64,000 bases of DNA, from positions 992,001 through 1,056,000 of the forward strand of contig NZ_JAMQON010000001.1 of the NCBI RefSeq assembly GCF_031624395.1, given 5' to 3'. Source of the stretch: Halomicroarcula saliterrae. Lineage in GTDB: Archaea > Halobacteriota > Halobacteria > Halobacteriales > Haloarculaceae. Made by a program: the position numbers and the translations under genes. The notes beneath the pieces were generated by a model, which was given only the letters and a program-made list of their open reading frames with translations, did no database searches and was not told the DNA's origin. This document shows, piece after piece, positions 52,000 through 60,931 of the stretch; positions within the stretch are counted from its first letter, which is position 1; each line of letters starts with the position of its first letter.

Positions 52000-52791
52000 T
52001 CAATCCACTGGGTCGTAGCCGGCGGCGAGCGTATCGAGCGCCTCGTGGTGTTCGGTGGTGTGTGGCGCGGTCAGCGGCGAGACGCTGACGGCCCCGTCCA
52101 CGACGGCGCGGCGGTCGGTCCCCTCGGGGTCGGGAATCGACCCCTCGGCCATCCGCTCCCAGATACGGTCGTGGAGGGTGACGGCGTCGCCGTTGCGTTC
52201 GGCCGTCATCTCGTACTCCTTGGAGGGCCGTGTCACCGCGAGCGGGGCCGGCCCCCAGTCGGCGACGGGAGCGTTGACGTTGAGGTAGTCACACTGGTCG
52301 AAGACGCCGGCCTCGACGGCGTGCTCGGCCAGGTACGTCGTCGCACGCACGGCCTCGTCGTAGCGGAGCTCCCCGTCGTCGATGTCGGTGAAGTCGGTGT
52401 TTTCCCGGACCGGGATGTACATCGACACGGCCATCGCCGGCACGTCGAAGAACGTGGCCTCGACGGCGGCGCTGACGGTGCCCGACCGGCCAAGCACGTA
52501 CGCCCCGAGGTTCGCACCGCGGTTGCAGCCCGCCACTACGAGGTCCGTCTCCGGGACGAGCGCCTCCAGCCCCGCGACCACGCAGTCCGCCGGCGTCCCT
52601 TCGACCGCGTACCCCAGTTCGTGGCCCCACACGTCGACCTCGTGGGAGAGTTTGCGCCCGACGGCGCTCTGGTCGGTCGCGGGCGCGACCGTCACCACGT
52701 CGCCGACCTCGGAGAGCCCGTCGTACACCGCCCGGAGACCGGCGGCCTCGATACCGTCGTCGTTCGTCAACAGGATGGTCGGCTCGTCCAT
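52000..52791 (-). CDS. surE: 5'/3'-nucleotidase SurE
   Basis: 263 aa from the ATG at 52791, chosen because ILLTNDDGIEAAGLRAVY (metal-site Asp-Asp) starts at residue 6 as in other SurE proteins; the longer open frame adds an unrelated Arg/Pro-rich stretch. Further motifs are TPADCVVAGL and VVAGCNRGANLG, and VSVSPLT near the end. It dephosphorylates nucleoside monophosphates and is linked to stationary-phase survival. Followed by the flippase-like gene. Confidence 0.95.
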   Translation of the reverse strand: MDEPTILLTNDDGIEAAGLRAVYDGLSEVGDVVTVAPATDQSAVGRKLSHEVDVWGHELGYAVEGTPADCVVAGLEALVPETDLVVAGCNRGANLGAYVLGRSGTVSAAVEATFFDVPAMAVSMYIPVRENTDFTDIDDGELRYDEAVRATTYLAEHAVEAGVFDQCDYLNVNAPVADWGPAPLAVTRPSKEYEMTAERNGDAVTLHDRIWERMAEGSIPDPEGTDRRAVVDGAVSVSPLTAPHTTEHHEALDTLAAGYDPVD

Positions 52792-53373
52792 ACGCCGTCT
52801 GTGGTCCTCCGGGAGAAAAAGCCACTGCCTAGCTGTAGTTCGAGCGGTCGTTGCGGGGGGAAGCTGAACCGAACGCACTGACGGAGTCGGATGAGCAGTC
52901 AGCCGCGTTATCACGTCAGACGGTGTTCGATGCGGGCGCCATCAGCCGAGATATCCGATGGAAATCGCGGGCGTTGCTACCGACGACCCCGGCCGGTCTA
53001 TGCTGGACAGCCAGTGTCCGAGCGGGGCGACTCCGGACGAATTCTCAGCGGCGATACCGCTCTGGTCAGCGAACTGACGGCGTTCAAGGGGCCGCTGTAC
53101 CACGGTAAGCACACGCGAAACGGTTGGCTAAACGCCGCTCACAGAACGACGGCTTCAGCGGAATAGGCGGCTCTACCCGGTGATTAACCGGTTATCAAAA
53201 ACAGAAACCCGATAGCTATGCAACTGAAATCACACGACGATAGTAAGTATTAATAATTAAGTTTATCCTGTGTGCGGTCGCTGTGTTACCATTACGATGC
53301 GGTCTCGAAGGGCGGGTCCGGGGCGGGTCGGTGAACCGCGGCTGCGCGATGGTACGGCAGCAGCACTGAAACT
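52792..53373. other. 582-bp intergenic region without a supported gene
   Basis: Several short open frames exist but none has a ribosome site, family motif or haloarchaeal codon pattern. The part near 53374 is AT-rich (AGTATTAATAATTAAGTTTATCC, within 53245-53268) and probably holds the promoter of the exported-protein gene. A 10-bp perfect palindrome, TAACCGGTTA, is at 53185-53194. Confidence 0.5.
53185..53194. promoter_or_regulatory. Palindrome TAACCGGTTA in the spacer
   Basis: Perfect 10-bp dyad, about 60 bp upstream of the AT-rich promoter-like stretch of the gene at 53374. May be an operator; no second copy was noticed in the window. Confidence 0.3.
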
Positions 53374-54534
53374 ATGGGTCACAAACACGACGAAGAGCAA
53401 ACTACCGACGAATTATCTACGAACACGCGGCTCCCCCTCGACAGGCGCACCGCGCTGCGAGGCGCCGGGGCGGGGCTGGCTGCGCTGGGTCTGGGCAGCT
53501 TCACGGCAAACGTCGCGGCCGACCCGGGAAAGAACGAGAGCGGCGGCGGTAACAGGGACAAGACCAAAGACAGCGGCGGTGTGGGCACGAGCGCCGCGAA
53601 CCAGTTCCGCTTCGCCGGTGAGAGCTGGCATATCATGTCCGCGTCGTCCGACACGGGCCAGAACACTTCGCCGGTCGAGACGCTGATGCGGGTCGACAGC
53701 GTGAAACAGTCCAACAGCTGGCAGGATTCGTTGGTCCTCCAGCCGAGTCTGGAGACCAGCCTCCTGACGGACGTGAGCGTGAGCGGTGGCTCCGGAAGCT
53801 CCATGGCCGTCGCCGGGATTCTCGGCTGGATAGAGATAAAGGACAGCGGGGCCGGCGAGGACGCCTGGCAGATGGTAACGGTCACCGACGACCTCGTCGC
53901 CCCGCCGACGGCGTCGAACATCACCGACGACGGCGGTCTCGACGCGAGCAGCCCCGAGCGTCTGCGCGAACTCGCGCAGGGAATCGTCGCGTTCAACACA
54001 CGGAACCTCGAACTCGAGTGGGACCTCGATGCGCTCATCGAGGCGGCGCTGGACGAGGTCGAGACGGTGCTCTCCGCCATCGAAGCCGAGTATCCCGACT
54101 TCGCGGACTACCGGGCGAAGCTGAACGAGTTCGCCTCGTATACGGCCCACGAGGACTGGCTCGTAACGCTAGGAATCGACCGGACGACCGCCGAGAAGTA
54201 CAGCGCCAGGGCCACGGAGGTCGTCGGTTCCTGGAGCGCGTACGTGGACTTCGTCCAGACTGTGGCGACCTCCTACGACGACGTGAAAGCGGCACTTCTC
54301 GAACTGGACATCTTCTCCGCGATCTACCTGCAGACCAAGAGCGCGAACTCGTTCAACTGGGTCAAGACCGGCACCGGTGGTACCCACGATGTTCGCCTGC
54401 GCGGGGCGCTCCACGTCTTCGTCGACCCCGACGACGACGCGGACGTGACGGCGAAGGCCATCGTCGGCAACCGCACCATGCTGGTCGAGCCGACGAAGAT
54501 CAAGGCCCGGGTCAGCAACCGCGACGAGGTCTGA
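53374..54534 (+). CDS. Tat-exported protein of unknown function
   Basis: 386 aa. DRRTALRGAGAGLAALGLGS (about 23-42) is a Tat signal; no lipobox Cys follows, so the product would be released or retained by another means. A Gly/Lys/Asp-rich linker precedes a domain with alternating beta strands (about 85-170) and a long helical part (about 190-310, ALDEVETVLSAIEAEYPDF...). No family that I recognise. T-run after the stop may be a terminator. Confidence 0.75.
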   Translation: MGHKHDEEQTTDELSTNTRLPLDRRTALRGAGAGLAALGLGSFTANVAADPGKNESGGGNRDKTKDSGGVGTSAANQFRFAGESWHIMSASSDTGQNTSPVETLMRVDSVKQSNSWQDSLVLQPSLETSLLTDVSVSGGSGSSMAVAGILGWIEIKDSGAGEDAWQMVTVTDDLVAPPTASNITDDGGLDASSPERLRELAQGIVAFNTRNLELEWDLDALIEAALDEVETVLSAIEAEYPDFADYRAKLNEFASYTAHEDWLVTLGIDRTTAEKYSARATEVVGSWSAYVDFVQTVATSYDDVKAALLELDIFSAIYLQTKSANSFNWVKTGTGGTHDVRLRGALHVFVDPDDDADVTAKAIVGNRTMLVEPTKIKARVSNRDEV

Positions 54535-54561
54535 CGGAAGCTTCGTCGGGTCGGCGAACAC

Positions 54562-54567
54562 TTTTTT
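54562..54567 (+). terminator. T6 run after the exported-protein gene
   Basis: Six T residues 28 bases after the stop codon in otherwise GC-rich sequence; archaeal transcription commonly ends at such runs. Confidence 0.35.
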
Positions 54568-54612
54568 CGAGCGGCCGCTGCTTCGAGCGGCGCGGAGACA
54601 GCGACGAGATAC

Positions 54613-56034
54613 CTAACGCGCCCGGTCCACCGTCGTCTCGCCGTCGACGACGAGGTTGTACGCCTCCTCGTCGTCGTTCCAGAGCGCCAGCGCGTTCTGA
54701 ATCGAGAGGAGGTCCCCGTACTCCGCAGTCCCGAGGTCGTCGTTCAGCAGCGAGGGGTCGGTGACGACGGCGAAGTGGTCGGTCTTCTGGCTCCCGTCAC
54801 CCAGCAGGAAGAGCGGGTTCGACCCCTCCTCGGAGAGGTCGTGGCTGAGCTTGATAGCCAGCAGGTTCACCCGGTCGGTGACGTAGTTCCCGGCGTCGGC
54901 CATCGGGGCGTGCGTGGAGCGGTCGGGCGTCATCTCGATAGCTCGCTCGCCGTCGGTCCGGAGGACGCTGTAGGCGTACTGCACGTCGACGTTGACGAAC
55001 TCGCGGGTGCCGCCGGCGGGGTCGTCGAGCCGTTTCTGCATCGGCGGGATTTCGAGGTCCGGTTTCTTGTCGAAGGACCACGACTCGCTCTCGGGCGACT
55101 GGTGTGGCCACAGCCGGACGGTGGGCGCGTACACGGTCGCAGGGCCGTCGTCGGCGACGGCGCGCTCGATTTCGCGCAGCCCGGTGGCGGTGTTCCTATC
55201 GGCCGGCTCCAGGGCGACGACGCTGCCGTCCTCGGCCAGCCCGTCGAGGTAGCGGGTGAGGACCGCCGCCGGGTCGTCGAGTTCGTTGAGGACGTTGCTG
55301 AAGAGGACGAGGTCGAACGGCCCGCCCTTCTCGACCTCGCTCGCGAGGTCGAACACCTCCGCAGTCTCGCGGTGGACGGTGACCTCGCGGCTCCCCTCGG
55401 CGGACCCGAGCAGCGTTTCGAGCACGTCCGCCGCGGCGCTGGGTTCGACGGCGTGGTAGTCGAGGAGGGCGTCGCCCTCGGCGGCGAGGTCGGCAAGTGC
55501 CAGCGCCGGGCCGCCGACGCCTGCGCCCACGTCGAGCACCCGGAGTTTCGAGGGGAGCAGTCCGTCGGCGGCGAGCTCGCTCAGTACGTAGGTCGCGACG
55601 GCGTAGTAATCGGGCAGGTGGTAGACGGCGTAGCCGTGGGCCGACAGCTCGTCGTAGTCGACCCGCTCGCGGTGGAGATACCGCTCTTTGATGTCTCTGA
55701 CTCGCTCGCGGAGCCGGTCGCCGCTATCGCCGCGGGCCCAGTCGTCGCCGTAGGCCGCCGCGAGCAGCTCCTCGACGCGGCGCTCGTACTCGCGCGGGAA
55801 GCGCTGGACGCCGTGGACCGACACGGACAGCGGCTCCTCGGGCGCGGGGACGAAGGTGCCGTCCTCCCGCTCGACGAGCGCGAGGTCGACGGCCTCTTCG
55901 CGGAGCACCTGCCGGACGACGGCGGGGTGGGGCTGGCCCTCGACGTACTCGTATATCTCGTCGGGGTCGAGCGGGCGGACCGAGCGGAGGTACTGGGCGT
56001 TCTCGCGTATCTGCTGTCGTGTTTCGGGGTTCAT
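54613..56034 (-). CDS. Rsm22-like methyltransferase
   Basis: 473 aa from the ATG at 56034. HGYAVYHLPDYYAVATYVL and LRVLDVGAGVGGPALALAD (SAM-binding loop, about 165-183) are followed by a class I methyltransferase core (FDLVLFSNVLNELDDPA) and a C-terminal domain. These match the Rsm22/METTL17-type family, thought to help small-ribosomal-subunit assembly. There is no Cys in the protein, so it lacks the Fe-S site described for METTL17. It overlaps tyrA by four bases (ATGA) downstream of it. Confidence 0.72.
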   Translation of the reverse strand: MNPETRQQIRENAQYLRSVRPLDPDEIYEYVEGQPHPAVVRQVLREEAVDLALVEREDGTFVPAPEEPLSVSVHGVQRFPREYERRVEELLAAAYGDDWARGDSGDRLRERVRDIKERYLHRERVDYDELSAHGYAVYHLPDYYAVATYVLSELAADGLLPSKLRVLDVGAGVGGPALALADLAAEGDALLDYHAVEPSAAADVLETLLGSAEGSREVTVHRETAEVFDLASEVEKGGPFDLVLFSNVLNELDDPAAVLTRYLDGLAEDGSVVALEPADRNTATGLREIERAVADDGPATVYAPTVRLWPHQSPESESWSFDKKPDLEIPPMQKRLDDPAGGTREFVNVDVQYAYSVLRTDGERAIEMTPDRSTHAPMADAGNYVTDRVNLLAIKLSHDLSEEGSNPLFLLGDGSQKTDHFAVVTDPSLLNDDLGTAEYGDLLSIQNALALWNDDEEAYNLVVDGETTVDRAR

Positions 56035-56765
56035 GAGAGCTCGTCGTACAGCTCGATAAAGCGGTCGTGGTCGGCAGCGGCCAGTTCGTCGGCGGCGTCG
56101 GCGAGGGCTCGGGCCCCGTCGAAGGTCCGCTGGATGTCGGCGTAGACGTTCGCCTCGCCGCCCAGCACCTGGTCGACGAGGGCGTCGAGGCCGGCAGAGA
56201 CCGGCGTGTGGAACCGCCGGGGCACGTCGTCGGCGGCCATCGCGTAGGCGAGCACCGCCGCGTGGGCAGCGGCCTGTACCGACTCCATCGCGCCGTCGTG
56301 TTCCTCGGCCGTGGTCTCGAAGGGGTCGTTGCCGGCGGCGGCGAGCGCGTCGAGCACCGCCGCGACGGTGTCGCCGCCCGCTGCGGTGACGACGGCGATA
56401 CTGCCCGGCGCGTTCGCGGGGGCGAAGAGCGGGTGGAGACTCGCACGCTGGCGGTCGGGCGCCGCGTCGGCCATCGCCGCGAGCGGGCCGGCCATCTCCC
56501 CGGTCACGTCGACGACGGCCTCGGTGGCGAGCGGGGCGTACTCCTCGATTGCCACGGCGGCGACGGGCATCGGCACGGCGAGACAGACCACGTCGAAGCG
56601 CTCCTCGGTGTCGGTCGGGACGGCCCGGCCGCCGACCGAACCGGCCGTTCGCTGGGCGGTATCGCTGTCGATGTCGGTGACGGCGACGGAGGCGTCGGCG
56701 TGCTCGGCCAGCGTCCGGGCGAACCACTCCCCCATCGACCCGGCACCGACGACGAGGACGTTCAT
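56031..56765 (-). CDS. tyrA: Prephenate dehydrogenase
   Basis: 244 aa. NAD-binding VLVVGAGSMGEWFARTL at the start and SLHPLFAPANAPG (catalytic His region) as in TyrA. Short form without chorismate mutase or ACT domain. It makes 4-hydroxyphenylpyruvate for tyrosine. Followed by, and overlapping, the Rsm22-like gene. Divergent from the FAH-type gene by 172 bp. Confidence 0.9.
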   Translation of the reverse strand: MNVLVVGAGSMGEWFARTLAEHADASVAVTDIDSDTAQRTAGSVGGRAVPTDTEERFDVVCLAVPMPVAAVAIEEYAPLATEAVVDVTGEMAGPLAAMADAAPDRQRASLHPLFAPANAPGSIAVVTAAGGDTVAAVLDALAAAGNDPFETTAEEHDGAMESVQAAAHAAVLAYAMAADDVPRRFHTPVSAGLDALVDQVLGGEANVYADIQRTFDGARALADAADELAAADHDRFIELYDELS

Positions 56766-56937
56766 GCGACGAGCGTAGCCCGCGCCCTCTCAAAAGGCGT
56801 TCGGTCGGCTCAAACCTGCGTGTGCTCCCTGCTGTTGAACAGTCGCCGATTTGCGCCTAGTCTGTTGTCGAATCGCTTGCGGGCTGGTAGCTGGCCGCTC
56901 CTAAACGCTTATCCGTCGCCGCCGAGTCGCCAGAAAC

Positions 56938-57711
56938 ATGAAGCGCGTCCGATTCCGCGACTCCGCCGGGAACGTCCGTGGCGGCCGCTGGGCCATCGAA
57001 GACGGCGAACCCGTGGTCACCGCGGCCGCCGGCCCCTACGGCCGTATCGCCTTCGGGGACGAGAGCTACGACCCCGCGGAGGTGGATATCCTGCCGCCCT
57101 GTGAACCCACGAAGATCGTCTGTCTGGGGCGCAACTACGCCGACCACGCGGAGGAGATGGGGTCGGAGCTACCCGACCGGCCGATGCTGTTTCTCAAGGG
57201 GCCAAACGCCGTCGCCTCTCACGGCAACACGCTCACGCTGCCCGCCGGGAAAGAGCGCATCGACTACGAGGCCGAACTCGGCGTGGTCATCGGCGAGCAG
57301 TGCAGGAACGTCAGCGAGTCGGGCGCGATGGACGTGGTCGCGGGCTACACCTGCCTCAACGACATCTCGAACCGCGACGACCAGAACAGGGAGCAAAACT
57401 GGGTCCGCGGGAAGGCCTTCGACAACGCCTGTCCCATCGGCCCGCTGGTCGCGACGCCCGAGCACGTTCCCGAGGACGCCACTATCGAGTGCCGCGTCAA
57501 CGGGGAGACGAAGCAGTCCTCCTCGCGGGACAACCTCGTCTTCTCCGTCGAGGAACTCGTCGCCGAAATCACGGACTACATGACGCTCGAACCCGGTGAC
57601 GTCATCGCGACCGGCACCCCGGCCGGCGTCGGTCCGCTCGAAGACGGCGACAACGTGGAAGTCGAGATCGAGGGCGTCGGGACGCTCGAACACTCGGTCA
57701 AGATTCCCTGA
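56938..57711 (+). CDS. Fumarylacetoacetate hydrolase family protein
   Basis: 257 aa. VCLGRNYADHAEEMG, LFLKGPNAVASHG, YEAELGVVIG (metal Glu) and the ...VIATGTPAGVGPLEDGD end are all FAH-fold landmarks. Substrates in this family range from fumarylpyruvate to oxaloacetate and 2-hydroxyhepta-2,4-dienedioate; this one cannot be assigned. The ATG at 56938 follows an AT-poor start region; a TATA-like CCTAAACGC is upstream. The 160 bp to the next gene contain an iron-box-like site. Confidence 0.92.
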   Translation: MKRVRFRDSAGNVRGGRWAIEDGEPVVTAAAGPYGRIAFGDESYDPAEVDILPPCEPTKIVCLGRNYADHAEEMGSELPDRPMLFLKGPNAVASHGNTLTLPAGKERIDYEAELGVVIGEQCRNVSESGAMDVVAGYTCLNDISNRDDQNREQNWVRGKAFDNACPIGPLVATPEHVPEDATIECRVNGETKQSSSRDNLVFSVEELVAEITDYMTLEPGDVIATGTPAGVGPLEDGDNVEVEIEGVGTLEHSVKIP

Positions 57712-57846
57712 GTCGGCCCGAACTACGGCTATCGTAGCCATCGAAATCAACGCACACCCGACCGCACGACGACAGTGTGGCCGGTGTGTAAACCGTCACT
57801 ATGGTTCCGTCGCTGACACGGTTATCGCCGATGGCAACGCCTAAGT

Positions 57847-57860
57847 TTAGGTTAGCCTAA
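57847..57860. promoter_or_regulatory. Iron-box-like (DtxR/IdeR-type) palindrome
   Basis: TTAGGTTAGCCTAA, matching the first 14 bases of the bacterial DtxR/IdeR consensus, with arms TTAGG/CCTAA. It ends 12 bp before the start codon of the GMC oxidoreductase gene, just before its Shine-Dalgarno (GGAGG, about 57863). Bound by a DtxR-type repressor it would block the start of transcription or of the mRNA. Confidence 0.6.
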
Positions 57861-57871
57861 TCCGGAGGCAG

Positions 57872-59509
57872 ATGCAGCGAGAGCCACGGTCCCGGGCCGA
57901 CGTCTGTGTCGTCGGGGCCGGCCCGGCGGGCGCACTCGTCGCCAGTCGCCTCGCGAGCGATGGGAACGACGTGGTCGTACTGGAGGCCGGGCGACGGTTC
58001 GCATTCGAGGAACGTCAGGGCCAGATGGAACAGGCCATTCGGCCGGGTGACCGCGGCTCCGTCTGGGAGATGGGCGGCGAGCGAGACGCCTACTCGAACA
58101 CCGGCGAGCGGACGTACCCGCTGAACGTCTCCCGCGTGAAAGGCGTCGGCGGGTCGACGCTCCACTGGCAGGGGATGGTGATGCGGCTCCACCCCGCGGA
58201 TTTCGACGCCGGCCACGACAACGCGGACCCGGCCTGGCCCATCAGCTACGACGACCTGCGGCCCTACTACGCCGACGCCGAGGCGGCCCTGGGCGTCGCC
58301 GGCGATTCGGACAACCCGTTTGCACCGCCGCGCGACGAGCCGACCTATCCGATGCCCGGCTTCAAACCCTCCTACAGCGACTCCCTGTTCGCCGAGGCCT
58401 GCGAGTCGCTCGGAATCACGACGCACTCGGTACCCAACGCCCGCAACTCCGAGTCCTACGACGGCCGCGGGCAGTGCGTGGGGTACGGCACCTGCCAGCC
58501 GGTCTGTCCCTCCGGCGCGAAGTACGACGCCGGCGTCCACGTCGAGGACGCCGAGGAGGCGGGTGCGACAGTCATCGACCGGGTGCCGGTCCAGCGGCTC
58601 GAAACCGACGGCGACGGCCGGATTAGCGCGGCCGTCTACGCGACCCCCGACGGGACCGAACACCGCCAGGAGGCCCGCGAGTTCGTGCTCGCGGCGGGCG
58701 GTGTCGAGATTCCACGGCTCCTCTTGCTGTCGGCGAACGACGACCACCCCGACGGGCTGGCGAACTCCTCGGGGGCCGTGGGCCGGTACTTCATGGACCA
58801 CCTCTTTGCCGGTTCGGGCGGGACGCTGGACGAGCGCACCCGGCAGAACCACGTCGGATTCATCACCAGCGAGTGCCACCAGTTCTACGACGACCCCGGC
58901 AGCGGAGTGCAACACGTCGACACCGGGGAGACGTTGGTCGCCGAGAGCGACGCCCCGTACTCGCCAATCAAGCTGGAGTTCCTGAACTACGCCGGCCCGT
59001 CGCCCGTCGAAATCGCGCTGAACGGCGAGGACTGGGGCGACTCCATGCTGTCACACATCAGGGACGCCTACGGCAACAACATCGCCATGGGCGGGCTGGT
59101 CGGGCAGCCACCGCGGCGGGAGAACCGCGTGACCCTGAACACCTCGCGGACCGACGACCACGGCAACCCGGTCCCCGACATCCAGTGGTCGTGGGGCGAC
59201 CGGGTCCGCCGGTCCGTCTCGCGGGCCAACGCCATCCAGCACGCCGTCCTCTCGGAGCTCGGCGTCGACATCGGCTGGACGGCCAACGTCGACGGCGGCT
59301 CCGGCCCGGCCTACCACCACATGGGAACCACGCGGATGGGGACCGACCCCGAAGAGAGCGTGGTGAACCCCCAGTTACAGAGTCACGACCTCTCGAACCT
59401 CTCTATCGCCTCCTCCTCGGTGTTCGTCACCGCGGGGTCGATGAACCCGACACTCACCATCGCGGCGCTGGCGCTGAAATGCGCCGACCACGTCGGCGAG
59501 CGGCTCTGA
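57872..59509 (+). CDS. GMC family oxidoreductase
   Basis: 545 aa. N-terminal FAD site ADVCVVGAGPAGALVASRLA with GG-rich second motif, GVGGSTLHWQGM, and the C-terminal YHHMGTTRMG and VFVTAGSMNPTLTIAALA. The Cys-containing GQCVGYGTCQPVCPSGAKYD segment is like that in gluconate- or alcohol-dehydrogenase-type FAD subunits. No Tat signal, so cytoplasmic unless exported with a partner. The iron-box-like site at its start suggests iron control. Confidence 0.93.
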   Translation: MQREPRSRADVCVVGAGPAGALVASRLASDGNDVVVLEAGRRFAFEERQGQMEQAIRPGDRGSVWEMGGERDAYSNTGERTYPLNVSRVKGVGGSTLHWQGMVMRLHPADFDAGHDNADPAWPISYDDLRPYYADAEAALGVAGDSDNPFAPPRDEPTYPMPGFKPSYSDSLFAEACESLGITTHSVPNARNSESYDGRGQCVGYGTCQPVCPSGAKYDAGVHVEDAEEAGATVIDRVPVQRLETDGDGRISAAVYATPDGTEHRQEAREFVLAAGGVEIPRLLLLSANDDHPDGLANSSGAVGRYFMDHLFAGSGGTLDERTRQNHVGFITSECHQFYDDPGSGVQHVDTGETLVAESDAPYSPIKLEFLNYAGPSPVEIALNGEDWGDSMLSHIRDAYGNNIAMGGLVGQPPRRENRVTLNTSRTDDHGNPVPDIQWSWGDRVRRSVSRANAIQHAVLSELGVDIGWTANVDGGSGPAYHHMGTTRMGTDPEESVVNPQLQSHDLSNLSIASSSVFVTAGSMNPTLTIAALALKCADHVGERL

Positions 59510-59515
59510 CGCCGT

Positions 59516-59971
59516 TCAGTAGTACAGCCCGAGGATGGCGCCGGCGTCGACGAGCAGGAGGACGGCGACCAGCGAGGCCCCGAGCAGGAACGGGCGGGCG
59601 TCGGCCGCCGGCTGGCGGACCTTCTGCTGTTCGGTGCCGTCGACGAGCTTCGCGGCGCCCACCTCGACGAGGGCAGCGAGGGTGAACCAGAGCGCGACCA
59701 TCGTCAGGACGAGGTGGCCACGGCCCGTCGCGAAGAGGCTCTCGGCAGTGTAGATGGTCGCGGCGAGGTGCCCACCGGTCAGCAGGAGGAGGAGCGCGCT
59801 GGCACGGGAGACGGTCCGGAGCTTGCCGGTCATCGCTTCGAGGGCGCCGGCCCGCAGGTCGCCGTTCAGTGCCGCCGGGAGGACGGCGTAGCTCGTAAAG
59901 AGGACGGTACCGGACCACAGCCCCGCGAAGACGAGGTGTGTGGCGTAGATCGTGGCGTCGACCAGAGACAT
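59516..59971 (-). CDS. CopD-like membrane protein
   Basis: 151 aa with four membrane helices: IYATHLVFAGLWSGTVLF, ALLLLLTGGHLAATIYTAE, HLVLTMVALWFTLAALVEVG and LLGASLVAVLLLVDAGAILG. His residues within helices 1 and 2 resemble the CopD/YchC family, which may transport or bind copper or haem. Convergent with the GMC gene (6 bp apart). Function not established. Confidence 0.75.
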   Translation of the reverse strand: MSLVDATIYATHLVFAGLWSGTVLFTSYAVLPAALNGDLRAGALEAMTGKLRTVSRASALLLLLTGGHLAATIYTAESLFATGRGHLVLTMVALWFTLAALVEVGAAKLVDGTEQQKVRQPAADARPFLLGASLVAVLLLVDAGAILGLYY

Positions 59972-60047
59972 ACTGGGCCGTCGGTCCCCGTTGCCTTGAA
60001 CGTCATGTAATCGCTCGCCGTCGGAGGCATCGTCGGACGCCCGCGGC

Positions 60048-60743
60048 CTACCGGCCCGCGCTGTCCTCGAAGGCCGACACGTCGGCGGACATATCCAGCT
60101 CCTCTACCTCCGTGTCGGCGACGTTCGTGGGTTCGCCGGTCTCGACGTCGCGGTCCAGCTGGTCGATGAGGTGGACGAACGACCCCGGGTCCGGAATCAG
60201 GAAGATGCGAAGCGAAAAGGCCACGTCCGTCTCCTTGATGTCGACCAGTGAATCCAGCACGATGGTCAGTGAGTCACGGCGGACGTGTGACAGGGCCGCG
60301 TCGGCGACGGCCGACGTGTCGGCCACTTCCACGGTCGGCGTCCCCATGTCTATCGTCGTCTCCAGCGTGTCGGCGATGCCGTCGATGAACCCGGACGTGA
60401 GGATGTTACACATCTCCTGGAGCGCCGACTGCTGCATCTGCGTGAACTCGCCCTCGACGGGTGTCCCGGTCATCAGCCGGGCGATTTCGGCCGCGGTCTC
60501 CGTCGAGAAGGTCATCAGGAAGACGCCGTAAGGCGGCTCTGTCAATCGAATCCGGGCGCTGTGTATCTGCCCGGTCCCCATCTCGGTCGGGATGTCGCCC
60601 GGCTGGACGAACGAGAGGCTCTTTATCTCCACGCAGGCCTCGACGCCCGCCAGCGAGGCCAGTGACCCCGCCACCTCCTCGGCCCCGTCCTGGATGAGTT
60701 CGGTGATGAGCGAGAGCTTCCTGACGTCGATGAGCAGTGGCAT
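60048..60743 (-). CDS. cheC: CheC-family chemotaxis phosphatase
   Basis: 231 aa. The second repeat has the phosphatase motif S-x3-E-x2-N (SALQEMCN at about 136-143) with a Pro about 23 residues later. The first repeat has SLITELIQ, where the Asn is replaced by Gln, so one of the two sites may be inactive. CheC dephosphorylates CheY-P and, with CheD, tunes adaptation. No other che gene is nearby. The start at 60743 is the first ATG of the conserved part (MPLLIDVRKLSLITE). Confidence 0.85.
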   Translation of the reverse strand: MPLLIDVRKLSLITELIQDGAEEVAGSLASLAGVEACVEIKSLSFVQPGDIPTEMGTGQIHSARIRLTEPPYGVFLMTFSTETAAEIARLMTGTPVEGEFTQMQQSALQEMCNILTSGFIDGIADTLETTIDMGTPTVEVADTSAVADAALSHVRRDSLTIVLDSLVDIKETDVAFSLRIFLIPDPGSFVHLIDQLDRDVETGEPTNVADTEVEELDMSADVSAFEDSAGR

Positions 60744-60931
60744 TCTCTACCCGATACTCTCACCGCCCTATCTTACACTTTCGGCCAGTGCTATCGTTCC
60801 TGATAACGGCCGCCGCGACACAGGGGCCGTATTCGGCGACGACGGACTGGTCCAGACGGCGCCGAGGGACGGTTCAACTGGGGGCTCTGTATGTGAGCAC
60901 GCTTAAGCCGCCCGGCCCGCTTGCCCCGTGT

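Noticed and set aside
52891-53166. 91-aa open frame in the 582-bp spacer
   Set aside because: Arg/Ser-rich, no homology features or ribosome site, and several overlapping frames of equal merit.
54566-54597. Repeated TTCGAGCGGC near 54566-54597
   Set aside because: Two copies of a GC-rich 10-mer in a GC-rich genome, without further structure.
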